From the NCBI GenBank assembly GCA_027605045.1, contig JAQFWX010000021.1, forward strand, positions 558,001 through 622,000: DNA of 64,000 bases, written 5' to 3'. Shown piece by piece: positions 46,829-59,491 of the stretch (its first letter is position 1; each line of letters begins with the position of its first letter). Below the pieces are notes generated by a model. It searched no databases and was not told the origin of the DNA. It was given only the letters and a program-made list of their open reading frames with translations. A program made the position numbers and the translations under genes. The stretch is from Phallus indusiatus. Its lineage: Eukaryota; Basidiomycota; Agaricomycetes; Phallales; Phallaceae.

Positions 46829-46930
46829 TTAACAGATGATACAATAATCGCTCAGATCGGCTGGATCTGACTGTGTTGGTGGACGAGGCTTGGGTGCCTT
46901 TTTGTCCGAGCTAGCTGGCTTTTTATCCAT
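46829..46930 (-). CDS. 33-residue CaaX peptide precursor, lipopeptide-pheromone-like
   Basis: The minus-strand frame from ATG (46930) to taa (46829) encodes MDKKPASSDKKAPKPRPP, then TQSDPADLSDYCIIC. It ends in a CaaX box (C-I-I-C), the signal for farnesylation, C-terminal cleavage and methylation. Size, the MD start, the Pro/Ser-rich body and the aromatic residue before the CaaX cysteine resemble basidiomycete mating-pheromone precursors. The last residue is cysteine rather than the common alanine. A tatataaagg element on the minus strand (47076-47085) lies about 147 bp upstream, followed by a CA-rich leader. No STE3-type receptor is in the window. It is too short for usual gene callers. Pheromone identity is inference. 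Confidence 0.45.
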   Translation of the reverse strand: MDKKPASSDKKAPKPRPPTQSDPADLSDYCIIC

Positions 46931-47075
46931 TGTCGTAGATTTATTGAGGTGATAAGTGTGTTGAGTGTGAGTAGATGATGTGTGTTGTGTGTTGTCTGTA
47001 GTGTATGTATATGTTGGGTGGGGGTATTAGTATGTCGATGATTTTGTGACTGAGGCTATGTGGCAGGAACTCGGC

Positions 47076-47085
47076 CTTTATATAC
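47076..47085 (-). promoter_or_regulatory. TATA box for the CaaX peptide gene
   Basis: The minus strand reads gtatataaagg, a strong TATA match. The stretch between it and the ATG is CA-rich without stable structure, like a short mRNA leader. It supports transcription of 46829-46930. Confidence 0.45.
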
Positions 47086-47308
47086 ATTTATGCCAATGTG
47101 CAGAATGTTATATTATAAATAGTGAGTAACATTTACTAAAACGGGCCAAGACTTTGTGGGCAACAATATTTATTTTAACCCGAGTCTAATAGACACCGGA
47201 ATGATAGTGCCGACCTCTGATAATCAAAAGTCATGATACAATTCAGTTACTACAAACAGTGCCCGCGCTCAAAGCAGTTGTTTTTTCCCCTGAGATCCGC
47301 GTGCCATG

Positions 47309-47897
47309 TCAATCGTTGAATAGCCCGCCTTCATCATTACCACCACTACTACTAGTACTAGTAGTAGTAGCGACGTCCGGAACTGTTTTGGTCCCGTCAC
47401 TTCTTTCCGCTCGTACGCCCCGGTCACCAGTGTATGCCAACTCTGCCACTTCCATCTTCCACTGCTCAAATTTCTTCCGTAATCGCAAATGAAATCCAGC
47501 CGAGCCAGGTTGTTGATCTACTATATTTCCGGTTCGCCCTTGTCTGGCTGACATCTCAGATGTCGAGCCACCACCCTCCGCGTCAATGGCCGCAATAACC
47601 CTATCCAACGCGGAACCCAATTGATTCAACTCATCTTGAAATTCAAATGGGTTCGACAATACAGATCGTGGCTCGTCACTCGCACCCCCTGAGCCAGGGA
47701 TCTCTTGAGGCTTAGCCGCCGTAGGCGATGATTTGGGATATACTCCTCCAGGGTTTTCGCGGCTTGGGGAGGTCCTTGCGCACTGCTTGATTGATTTGGA
47801 AATTTCGCATCCGCTGCGCCCAATGATGAACAAAAGAAGAAGAAAATAGACCATTTTTTTTGATTCATTCTCGATACTCACATTCTCCTAATGACAT
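47309..47897 (-). CDS. Protein of unknown function, structure uncertain
   Basis: The 3' part (47700-47309) is open and plausible: FEFQDELNQLGSALDRVIAA, then FHLRLRKKFEQWKMEVAELA, then a Thr/Ser/Gly-rich end. The 5' part is unclear. One reading starts with ATG at 47897 (MSLGE), splices from gtgagt at 47881, and continues as DAKFPNQSSSAQGPPQAAKT, but that frame closes at 47626 unless one base is added. The other reading starts inside the putative intron. I do not recognise the family. A 24-nt palindrome (47345-47368) encodes part of the Thr/Ser tail. Confidence 0.4.
47345..47368. repeat. 24-nt perfect palindrome
   Basis: actactactagt is followed at once by its reverse complement actagtagtagt. 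It lies inside the 3' coding part of the unknown gene and encodes a Thr/Ser run. Confidence 0.9.
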
Positions 47898-48410
47898 TTT
47901 TTCTTTTTCTGAAGGCGTGAAACGTCACTTTTTCACTTTTTTTTTTCGTCGGAAAGATATATCCTCAGCTAGTTTGTGCGTGACGTCATGCACGAATGGA
48001 GTAGAAACTCCCTTGTTCTTTCTGGCACAGCACCCAAGCTCAACTCCATTTGAGTCCGTCATCCGGCACATTAACACCCTTGGCTATTTTCCGCCAAATC
48101 ACCGGTTACCACGCTCAATTCTATTTGAAAAATACTTTCCAAATTTTGAAGGCCGTTCATATGCTCAATTGAGAATGTATGGGAATTCATACCACACACC
48201 TCGTCATTATATTAGCTGAATTTTTTTATAGATTGAGATCGTCATCCATGTAATTATGTTTTTTATGTATATGTATTAGGATGTGATAGCTGGGCATTTT
48301 GGATGATCTGGATCGAAGATGAAAACAAAACACGCCTTGGGTATCATGCAGTCTTGGGGGAAAAAGTAAAAACCCATGAATCTCCGTATGACTCAGTTGT
48401 GTCCATTTCA
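47898..48410. other. Intergenic region, no gene seen
   Basis: This is the 5' flank of the unknown gene and the 3' flank of RPA49. The plus-strand frame at 47860-48219 has no family features. Confidence 0.5.
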
Positions 48411-50191
48411 TTACTGTCGGCGATACCGTTGCTTAGGGAATTCCAACGGTATTTTAAGAATACACCGTTTTGGCTCGTTGGCTGATGCAGACCCTAGTCC
48501 TCGACGCGCGCGTTCTGTGGTACTCAGCGCCTCAACGGTACACCCTTAGTCCATTGATAAGAAAAAAAAAGGACGCATTTGAAATAGGCTCGATCGAAAG
48601 CTTACCGAGCTGTTTAAAATACTTGGTCACGCTTGTGGCAAATAAAAAAATCTATTAGACTTGGCTGCGATTACCACAGGGCTAGTAAAATGTGCATACC
48701 TTGCATAATTCAGACTTAGATCTGAGGCCAGGATAGTTGGATCTGTCGCATATTTGTCTAATCGTAGGCACAGTGCGAACATGTACGTCAGTAACCGTGT
48801 TCTGGACTCGTTGGTCATTTCCGGACTAATTGGCAAAAAAACCGAGACAAAATTAAATCATCTAAAGACGTCCAACGCGCTGTGCCGATAGGATAAACTC
48901 ACCCTGTTCCATTTCGACTTTTTTCGGTGAACCGCTCCAACAATCCGTCAATGATCTCGTTTGGTACATAAGGCATCCGTTTTTGAAGCAGCTCTCGATC
49001 TCTGTACATGTTCACCGCCCTGAATAAGAACATACAAGAAATGAAGTAGAGAATTTTCCTGTCGCCGGTTTAACAATGAGCAAATGAAAGAAATTTTTTT
49101 TCGTTATCCGCTTACAGATTGAGCTTGTGTGGCTTGCGACCTTTAAATTCTGAGGCGAGATGAGTATTGATCCACTGAGATCGCTGATATGGTAGACATG
49201 ATGGCCTCGCTTCTTCAGGTGTACTCAACATACGAGATACGTCAATAGAATCCAATTCCGCCTCAGGGACTATGTCATGCAAGGCGTATACCTGTAATCC
49301 AATGAATTCAGTCTATACGGCTCGGAGATGAAAGAAAGTACGTGCCTGGTCTGGCGACGATGCTTGAGCATTATGATGGGGGATTGGACGGTTTTCATCT
49401 GCGAGTACCACGGCTTCCTCTGTATGATAAAACTCATGTGTTAAATTTCTGTCATGTTAGTTTGTTTGACTCAAAAAGACTGACCCCGAGACGGCAGTGT
49501 AACAGTACTGGCTTCAATACTTCCTTGTATATGTCCGATGACATTCTCCATTGCAGAAACATCGACTTTATTGCGTTCCATAGCTTTGATAGCTTGTTTT
49601 GCCTTCTTGGAACCAAACGCTTCACCCAGATCGTTCTTCGCAAGCATTCGTTCTTCATGTGTGGTTCTTGCAAGAGACTCCAAGGATTTGACAGCTTTAA
49701 CATCCCGTGATAAAACATGTAGCGGGGCATTGCGGAGTAATATTTTATTGCTCTTCTTATCTTTTATACCTAACAAATACCTGGATAAAAAGGATTAAAC
49801 TTTCTTTTTTAAAAAAATAAAGACGGTTGAGATGCTGCCTACTGCGAACCAGGCTTATGATCAAAGCTCCCTGTAAACAAATCAATCGCACTCGTTTCGC
49901 CAGCAATAATGCCGTTCTCAATTTCAAAGCCCTTGTGAGCTAAGTCTTCAGATATATTTGATGGTTTATAATAAAATTTGAAGGGAGTGGATTTTGCTGG
50001 CTCGATTGCCGGAAATGTAACTATATTTGAGCAGCAGTTAGAGAATCCACATGCAAAGAACAAAATAAACGAAAAGGTAACAAACCGACTACGGGCCCGA
50101 CACCCGCTGAGCCATCTGATACTATTAATGTGTCTTTGGATCCGTTTTCGTCTCGTTTACGCTTTTTGTTGGATTGGGACATGTCGGCCAT
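48411..50191 (-). CDS. RPA49: RNA polymerase I subunit RPA49
   Basis: Minus-strand exons 50191-50086, 50020-49843, 49780-49485, 49419-49346, 49291-49116, 49019-48903, 48825-48700, 48631-48606 and 48544-48411 give 410 residues. RPA49 with RPA34 forms a TFIIF-like heterodimer that aids Pol I initiation and elongation. The N-terminal dimerisation domain runs VTFPAIEPAKSTPFKFYY to LLGIKDKKSNKILLRNAPLH. The linker has EAFGSKKAKQAIKAMERNKV. The C-terminal tandem winged-helix part has VYALHDIVPEAELDSIDVS, LLTYMFALCLRLDKYATD and VTKYFKQLG-C. It ends KRCILKIPLEFPKQRYRRQ. The fourth intron uses a GC donor (cag|gcacgt at 49345). Confidence 0.92.
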
Positions 50192-50507
50192 GGACCAAGG
50201 AAGAGAAGACGCGCTGTTACTCCGACTGGTCTTGTACTTGACAACTTAACCTCCCGATCCTTTCAGGGTATATAGATTTTTGGTAAGCAGTCTTTTGTGC
50301 GCTGTGTTTTGCTCAACGAACTAATAATAACGTTTTCATTGTGCTTTTTTCAAACAAACATCCAAATGGCGGTCACACTAATAGTAATTCTTCCTATACC
50401 GAACCCTTGTCGGTTCGAACTGAACTTCAGACTTGACCCGCCTTCCGGAACTACTTTGGACTGCACAATTTCTGTGTTGACCGGCTGCATAAGATCAATC
50501 TGTTACT
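50192..50507. other. Divergent promoter of RPA49 and SET2
   Basis: A 316-bp shared region between head-to-head genes. No gene is seen. Confidence 0.5.
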
Positions 50508-53477
50508 ATGCATGATGTCGTCTCCAAAGTTAAACAAGATCCAGAACGGACAAGTCCGCCATTGTCGTCGTTAGACTCTGTCTCGACGCCTTCTACTACA
50601 CCCACGCCCCGTCCCTCTGGTGGGCCACAGCTCATTGGCCACTTGATGAAAGCCGAGGAAGCAGCAATGAAGACATTTACACAAATATTTGATAATATTT
50701 ACCAGTATAAGACGTTAGGTCTTTCTAGACAAGCCGACGAAGGCTTTACGTGTGATTGCACATATGAGCCAGGTTAGACTCTCCCTTCACTCACCTACCT
50801 ACTCTAGCCTTCTCTGTCTCTATGTCAAAGTTATTAATTCGCCTTTATAATAGGCATAGACGCACCCTATATAGCTTGTGGGGAGGGATCGGACTGTATA
50901 AATAGGTTGACACAGGTCGAGTGTTTGGAGGACGACTGTCATTGTCGGTCGTTTTGTCAGAATCAACGGTATACAATTATTTTTATCGATGCACTCATGG
51001 AATTTTTCTCACTTTCTTTTATTTTTCACGTGTACGAAAAGGTTTCAGCGGAAGGAATATGCTTCATTTAATATTGTGAAGACGGAGATGAAGGGGTTTG
51101 GGTTGCGGGCTGCTACAGACGTACCCAAGTGAGTTTACTGGTTCTATTCAAAAAAAAATCTCTAAATTTTTTATTTCATGATTCCAGAGACGCTTTCATA
51201 TGTGAATATATCGGCGAAGTTGTCAGTCACCCATCGTTTGCCAAGCGCATGAGAGATTATGCTGCGGAGGGAATTCGACATTTCTATTTCATGATGCTAC
51301 AAAAGGATGAAGTAATAAATTGAGTAACCTACCAAGTCCCATGGCTAACGAATTTGCCCTTTAGTTTATCGATGCCACGAAGAAAGGGGGTGTTGGTCGG
51401 TTCATAAACCACAGTTGCAATCCAAATTGTTTCGTCGCAAAATGGACGGTAGGGAGGAAAGTCAGGATGGGAATTTTTTCCAAGCGGAAAATAGTGAAAG
51501 ATGAAGAGTTGACGTTTAATTACAATGTTGATCGCTACGGGTGAGTTTATTGCTGGATGTATCTTAATCCTTCGGTTCATACGACTGACGACGAAATGTA
51601 GTCATGACCCACAACCTTGTCATTGTGGAGAGCCTCAGTGTATCGGTGTAATTGGAGGCAAAACTCAAACTGATATCGCGGCCATGGATGACATAGTCCT
51701 GGATGGTAAGACAATAACGTTATGTATATTCCCCAAGAAGCTGACGCAGTTGCATTTGTAGCTCTCGGAATGACTGATGATGTTGAGTTATTAGGCTTGA
51801 AAGGCAACAAAAAGAGGAGAGGCAAAAAACTGGACGAAGATTTTACCGTGCGTTTCTTTAATATTGAATATTTGTGTCAAGCAAACTCATTGGTATACCC
51901 TAGCCTGTTCTAAAACCGCTGGTGGAGAAAGATGTTGTCAAAGTTCTCCAGGCTTTTCGTCAGACTTCAAATCGAAAATTATTGACCAAACTGTTAACAC
52001 GAATAAAGGTTTGTCGTGCGGGCTTCAAAGATTTGCTTCGTTGTACTTATTTATCTTCCAGATAACAGAGGATCAAGTTCCTTTACGACAGTTGATGCGG
52101 CTTCGTGGTTTAAGTGCCATGACCACTATCCTTCGAGACTACATAACGGACGTGGATATCTCCACATCAGTATGAGTTTTTTTTTTCAAAATCGTCGCGT
52201 TTGTTTAATGTATGAGTTATAGATTATTGAGTCCCTATTTGCCTGGCCCTTAATCAGCCGGAATAAAATCGTGGACTCAAGGATTGAAGAGCCCTTACAG
52301 CGACTGAGCATGTCTGACAACGAAACTATTAAGAATTTAGCGGAGAAGGTACCATTTCTTCTCTTTGTTTCCTCATTAAATCCAATATCTTTATAGCTGT
52401 TGAAGCATTGGGAACCTCTTGAGTTATCCTACCGAATACCAAAACGTGTAGTCAAATCGGTATGTCAGACATCACCAAATGCACGGGTTTTTATAATTCC
52501 GGACAATTAAAATTGCTTTAGGAGGAAAATGACGACACAAAACCTGCTTTGCTCATCATGTCACCGGAGCCTCTTATTGAGGAGCGTCCACTCAAACGAA
52601 TACGCTTCGGCGAGCAAGACAACGCTACACTCACAATCAAACCCCTTGGGTTCACCACCACTACTTACACCGCTGCATTTCGTCATCCATCACCTGTCGT
52701 TGAATCTAGTATACCTGAATCTCGGTCAACAAAACCTACGAAGGCAGATATAGCTGCTATCATTGCATCTGCTACGACGACTGCAGCGAATATAGCTTCT
52801 ACGAAGCTACCACCAGCTCCTGACAAGGAAAAGAAGGAGAGAGATCCGGGTGGACGTTCTAGTAGGCCGAAAGAATCCTCATCACGGCCGAAAGCAACGA
52901 AGGAGCAACGGCTACTGAAGCTTATTGGACCTATTGTTGTCAAGTGCATGTCGAAATACCAATCTCAGCTCGAGCATAATACGTTCAAGAAACAAGCTAA
53001 GAAGGTATGAAAAATGAAAATCTCTTAACGTTAGGAGCAAAATCTGATGTTTCACTAATTTGTTAGCTCACGCATTTGATTGCCGAGAAGGAAAAGAAAT
53101 CTTCAAGCTATGAAAAATCCAAATATGACTCCTTGTCGGACGAAAAATCGGAAAAAATCAAAAAGTTTGTAAAGGAGTATGTGAACAAGCTCATCAAACG
53201 GAAAGGAAAATCGAAGGAATCCTCCGCTTTGACTCCCGAGACGCAAGGATTATCGGTAAAGAAAGATGAAGATGAGCTACCAGATCCATTGGAAAGTTCA
53301 GCCATGGATGAGCTTATGATGGATGACCATGGCGACGACGACGATATTTCAGTCGCGGATCAAGATGAACCTGATGAGGACGGAGATGGAGACGATTTAA
53401 ACTCATGGGGAACAAATGGGCAACTTTCGATAAATGCAGATGCCTCTCGTGCGACTGAAATCCAACTTTCACAGTGA
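50508..53477 (+). CDS. SET2: Histone H3 lysine-36 methyltransferase SET2
   Basis: Exons 50508-50772, 50854-50968, 51042-51128, 51188-51311, 51365-51540, 51602-51705, 51762-51847, 51904-52008, 52062-52169, 52223-52348, 52397-52459, 52522-53004 and 53067-53477 give about 750 residues. Domains in order are AWS ([27 protein letters not shown]); SET ([40 protein letters not shown]); post-SET ([10 protein letters not shown]); a helical middle region ([33 protein letters not shown]); and the C-terminal SRI domain, which binds phosphorylated Pol II CTD ([37 protein letters not shown]). SET2 travels with elongating Pol II and limits cryptic initiation. The tail is acidic. Confidence 0.95.
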
Positions 53478-54609
53478 CTGGGACAGCTATGTAACAGCTA
53501 TTTTTATTATTTTTTCCCAAGCTCTCATATATCAGCTGAAAGCCAATTACGCTAAACGTATTTTCACTTTGAATTTGTTGTGTCATTGACCGTCAGTACT
53601 ATTATACCACATAAAAGAATCCTGGAGGAGGTGTTTTGTTTAGGTAGTTAAAACTAAAATATCATTTGTTTTGTGGAGTTTACTGAGCTGACTTTCAAAG
53701 ATGAAAGAATACATTCCGTAGAGCTGCGCAATCAACGTCCATTGATACTAGTAATCGCAGGTGTTGGCCCTTACAACGGGGTTTGTGTTTTTTATTTTGC
53801 GCCATTAGTTAGTATTGATCTCGCATCGAATAGAGAGTGGTTAGCAAGATGCCGATAAACACAAGGCTTGCCAATGTATGCCACTTCGGTGCTTTCGAAG
53901 TATAAACAAAGGCCATCGGCTTGAAGGTATTTCCATTTTTGCAAGGCAATGTTGAAACATTGATTTACGAGTGTCCTTGCAGTCGACAATATCTTAGGGG
54001 GACCCGTTAAACCGTATCTCCAGCATTTATAATATCCGGGATATGCTATGGCTCCCGTGGGGCAATGTGAATGAAGCTAAGTATAGGATGCGTGCGCATT
54101 CCTTTCCCGAAAGTCTCTGAAGAAAGGAAGTCCAAGTTATTCTCGTGGAGCTAGGAATGTTTCAACGATTGCTCCTGATTCCAGCAAACAACACCCTAAG
54201 GTGCAGTAAATTGATTGTCCATGAACTGCTAACGATGTAGACACCAACACTTGAAAGTTTGAACTATCACGATCGTATTTTCCGAACTGAGATTTCTCTT
54301 CCAATGGTGTTCATATGTATGAAATCAAAACATTGTCTCAAAGATTATTGACATACCAATATATATTTCTGACGACATTCCCAACCGATTAAGAAATTGA
54401 TCAGTGGCAGATGACATACGCTTGTACGCGCTATGCCACTTGGTTATTGGCGCCTAATCGTGGGTTTGCGCAGATCCATCCATCCCATCGTCACTCGTCA
54501 CGACGTTTTCTCTGCCCTTGACAACATTCTTACTTTTCTTTCTAGGCGTGTCGTATTGTTCAAAAACTACTTATCACATTAATAAGGCAATTACTGCCTC
54601 TTTGAATCC
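53478..54609. other. Intergenic region, no gene seen
   Basis: This 1.1-kb region separates two plus-strand genes. Short frames at 53673 and 53792 lack any domain. It is unusually long for this window, but I see no repeat, RNA gene or coding signal. Confidence 0.5.
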
Positions 54610-57600
54610 ATGTCCAGGGCGAGCTTTGATAGTTTAGCCTCTGGTCGGTTGAGTCAAGTACGAATTACAGATGACGATGTCTACAAGTAAGCACCTTAAA
54701 CTTCTGCGTCTGGAGAATCTCTCTGAATTCCTTATGACGTAGTTACACACTTCGTGTCTGGTATGCACCTTCTCTTCTGTCAGTAGCCCGCATCTGTTGA
54801 TTATTGCGAATTTAGCTATCTCGCTTACCTGCTGCAGCCTAAGGCACAAGACGCTCCACCCACTACATCCAACGGAGAAGCAAAAGAATCCAAAGATCAT
54901 CTGAAAAGCATCCAAAACTCGATATTTTCCTTTGCGGACTTAATTAAGGATGTTGGCCGAGATAATTCCAAAAGCTCAAAGTTTCCCGAGAAGCTAATAA
55001 AAATTCTGGAGACAAGGATGCAAAACATTGCTATGGGGAGGGATCCTGCGTATGTTTTTACAGACGTCGTTTCTTATCTTTCACTGAATTATCAAAAAAG
55101 ATATTCTGACCAATACATCCGACGAACAATCGCCATTTTTTACGGTTCTTTCAAAGACGATGCTTTCAAGAAGCAAATGAAAGAAAATCGCAAGATAGAG
55201 GAGTTAATTTTGATGTTTGCAACTTCTTCTACGAACGCTCTGAGGAAAGATCCTCAATTAGCGGATGATGGTTGGAAATTCGAGTTAAACAATCAAGTTG
55301 CCTATTTTATACGGATATTACAGGATTGCATAAAGAACCTCCACGCCTCTCCGGAGCTAACATCTCGTCTTGACATGTACGCTTCTAAGATTTCTCCACA
55401 ATCACCTAGGACGTCTCTATATGATTCTCCTTCTCCCAAAGCTGGGGAACCGTCAACTCCGGCACCCAATATATCTGATATGGCATTAGTGAAAATTGTC
55501 GGTGATCTCTTTGGAAAGAGTCAACAGGATGTTCAACGCGATATTAATGTGATTAGGAAAATTTGCACAGAAAAGGTAATTTATCATACTCTAGAAAAAG
55601 GGATTCTTTTTAACGATCTCTTACAGGCTGGATTGTTGGATTTGAAAGTAGGCCGATTTTGGTCGTTTTTTAATTACGTCTAATGCTTTTTCCTTAGACA
55701 TGTTTGAAGAACATAAATGCCGGTGTCGCGTTTCCTGGTCGAAGGGAGGATTTTGATACCGAATCCGCTTATCATTCATGGAAAACCACCGAAACCACCC
55801 AACTGTCTCAGTTAATGGTGTTGATGATCCAGGTTAACCCCGAGCTTGCAAAATCTAATTCCAATGATTCAACTTCTGTATCGTCGCCGAACCCGCGTCC
55901 AGAGTCTTTATATTCGGTACAAGGAACTGGTGGTCCATCGTCATCTCGTCCCGGTTCTATCAGTAGTAGACATTCGGTCGGATTAGGATCAATGAATGTA
56001 CTAGACTCTATGGTTGACACGGTCCGAGAAGATGATGAGATATCTGTGGGTCATAATTTCACATTTATTCCTTCAAACCCAAAGAAATACTACAAACGTC
56101 TCGTCGAACGGTGTGTTGAGGCCGACCTTGAAGCCATGGCGTCACTTCCGGAGGATCAAGAAGTTTCTCTGGGCATTTTATCCTCTCGACATTTGGAAGT
56201 TCTCAATGAATGTGCCTTACGATGGAGGATATCACATAGTTATCGTGTGACGTGCTTCCTTGATATTGTTCGTTATATGTATGAACGCGAGGAAGTGCCT
56301 TTGGAGTGTATCCCCGAGGCTATGCAATTAGTTCAGAAAACTTTACAGGAAACAGACATTAATCGCTGGTCTAGAGCAGACGTATGTGGAGGTTCTTTTT
56401 TTATACTGTCTTTCATTTTCTGACTACGTGTGCAGGCAGAATATTTATCAACCGTCTATAAAGCCGTCCTGGACTTTTTTTTAGGCGCTATCTATCATGC
56501 ATTGGATAATTTATTTAATCTCAAACGCGACGACATTGCGCTTCCTCTCTCAATTGCCGAACAAATCTGTAACAGTCCCGTTTTCGATCACATGGGAGTG
56601 GATCTGAAGGCTCAGTTTGATATGTTGATTGATCGCGTACAAATTAACTCTGTCCATGAGTATACTGAGAGAAGTAATGAGATGAACTCACAGCCTGGTG
56701 TCAACAGAGCACTCCCGCTGCTCTACATGACCGACGAACTGGAGAAAAGGGCGAAACTTTTAGATAAGCGTTTTCCCGAGCCTTTACTTGGGTAAGTACA
56801 ATGATATTCAAATTATTAGTCATCTGTTTCTTCTGATACATTTTCACAAGTAAACTGGATTTAGTATCTTTAGTTATTGAATGCCAAGTTCCACTGTTTC
56901 TGACGGACCTCGAAAACGCAAGAGCTCGATTATGGGAAGGCTCGAAGAACGAACCATCACCTGACGTACCTATTGAAGATATGTTTTCATTATATCGTCG
57001 GACGAAAGCAATTATAGCCATGTATACCGCTTTCTGCCCAAAGTGCGCAAGCCTTGTTTTATTAAGATGTACTGCTCTTAATTTACTCTAGGAATCCTCC
57101 TCCTTCCTTTGAAATTCCTAACTTTTTTGAGCCCTATGTCCGAGTATGGTTAAGGCATACAGGGGAAGACACTAAACGATGGGTAGAGAATGCTATTAAA
57201 GCGGACAACGTTAGTTGAATGTCGTCTTTCATGGGTTGCGCATGGTTAACATTCCCTAAATTAGTTCCAAGCAGAAGGCTCGGAAGGACATAGCTCGTCC
57301 ATCATCGACTTATTTGACTCCCTTCGGAGTACTGTCAACTTTTTAATGGATTTGGAGTGGCCTGATGAATATCAGGAAGCGCGATTTTTCACTGCGTTAG
57401 CGAAGGTGAATGCTACTGACGCTTATTATGATCCCATGATTCTCATCTTCTTCAGATAATCAGCAAATGTTTAGAACTTTACTGTAACACTATGGAAGAT
57501 CTCTTCATGGAGGACTTGTATCAACATAGACCGGACCCACAGCCTCAAAAGCCTTCGGCCGCCTGGTTAGAAAAAGCTAAGCAAACGATTCAAGGAGAGA

Positions 57601-59491
57601 AGAAAATCATTCCTTTTAATTTCACTCCCGAGGTAATAAAAACGATCTTTTGATGGGATAAATATTAACATTCATACCTTTCTAGTCCTGCGTTAAATTG
57701 AACAATATTGAGTCAGCACGTAACCTGCTAGATCAAATCTATGACACAATGCGGGCCGACAAAATATCAGCCATATTACTAGAGCATGGACCGCCAGTTC
57801 CAGAGAAGAATGAGTCCGAAAGATTTCTGTTTACAATCAAGATCGTTATGGCAGAAGGTCTTGTTCCTTTGGATTCAAGTCCGTCGGCAAGATTAGACTC
57901 GTACGTGAAGATTACCGATCAAAACGCGGTTACACTTGGGAAAACACGAACAATTTATGAAACGAATGATCCACAGTGTATGCCTATTCATTAGAATTGT
58001 TGTCCTTTTTATTGATAATGAGCCCAATCGTAGGGGATCAAACTATTGACCTTTCTGTGGATTCTCCTCTGTGGGTGATGGTTAGTGTTCGTGACCGTTC
58101 ATTACTGGGAAAACACGATACCGTTGGTCGGGCGTATCTATGTCTGGATCCTCAAATATTTGGTGATTATCTCACCCATGACCTTTCTCTGGATCTTGAT
58201 TCAGCTGGACGTGTTTTGGTTCGAGTCAGCATGGAAGGAGAAAAAGACGACATACATTTCTATTTTGGCCAAGCCTTCCGATCATTAAAACGTGCTGAAG
58301 CTGACATGATACGAGGTTTTATTGACAAGGTGGGGTGATATCCGAGTCGCTTATATTAAAACTAACCACGTATCTCTAGATGGGTCCTTTCATCTCGCAG
58401 TGTTTATCGAGGAACGCCTTGAAGTCTTTAGTGAAATCAACTGGAGTTTTAAGTGGATTGGATTATAATAAAGCACTCAATAGTCTGGATTATAATAAGG
58501 CTATCGGGGCTATTTATCGATCGTTTGGAAGCAACTCGAGCGATGTCCAGATCCCACTTCCTGAGCAAGAGAAGATAATAGACAAACCGGCACCTAGGCA
58601 AAGACCTGAAGAACTAACGGATGTGGAAATTGAGCAAGCGATTTTACCTATTTTCGACTATTTCGATGCCAATCTACAAATTTTGAACAACTCCCTAGGT
58701 GATAAGCCTAAAGAAGTTGTCATGGGTCGTGTATGGAAGGTTGTTCTCAGTGTTGTGGAAAACCTTCTCGTGCCGCCTTTGGCTGACACACCTTCGGATC
58801 TGAAACCTCTATCTGACAAAGAGGTCGACATCGTTTTCAAATGGCTTAAGGTTCGTGGACTAGTCGCTGGAATTATGTCCATTGCTAACAAAAGGAGCAG
58901 TTCTTGCGAGATTATTTCCATGCTAATGGGGAAGGACCCATCCCACTTGAAACACTTCAAAATGCGAAGTATAGAGAAATTCTATCAATCCGTCTCTATT
59001 ATGATTGGCATACGTGTGTTTTTTTTTGATTTTTAACGCATCATAACATATAAGTTTATTTATTTATCTTCAGAGATGCCCTGATGGAAGAATGCGTGCG
59101 GTTGATGCAACAACGACTGCGTGTCGCTCAACCAACCAAACGAGCCAAGTCTGTTTACGCTCTCAAAAATTTGGGTACTATTAGGGATAAGAAGAAAGAG
59201 CGGAAAGAGGAAAAGGAAAAGGACGATACAAGTGGATCAGAAATAATTATGAGAATTCTACGTATGAGGTATGAAAAAAAAATTCCGCTATCAATTTTCC
59301 GTGGTCTGACCGTTGTGCGCATTTCAAGACCCGGAACTTCTGAGTTCATTGGTCAGCAGATGCAAATACTGGCACTGCAGGCCCAAGCGGATAGAGAGAA
59401 AAAGACGAAGAATGCTCGGCGTCAGCAGTCGAATCGACCATCTGCTCAACAGCCGGATATACCACCGATGCCGACAGCACACCCTGTTTGA
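54610..59491 (+). CDS. Unc13/Munc13-like protein with MUN and C2 domains
   Basis: Fifteen exons: 54610-54686, 54743-54760 (18 nt), 54816-55575, 55627-55647 (21 nt), 55698-56381, 56436-56791, 56851-57042, 57092-57209, 57265-57405, 57456-57632, 57686-57977, 58034-58329, 58380-59017, 59074-59268 and 59329-59491, about 1375 residues. The first half is an elongated helical region. The MUN segment includes YEREEVPLECIPEAMQLVQ, LFNLKRDDIALPLSIAEQIC and SLYRRTKAIIAMYTAFCP. A C2 domain follows: FTIKIVMAEGLVPLDSS, RLDSYVKITD, LGKTRTIYETNDPQW, VSVRDRSLLGKHDTVGRAYL. MUN proteins bridge vesicles and SNAREs; fission-yeast Ync13 is the fungal example. The C-terminal tail is basic. The exon 13 donor (gt|gttttt) is unusual, and the last intron is 60 nt with no stop. 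Confidence 0.88.
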
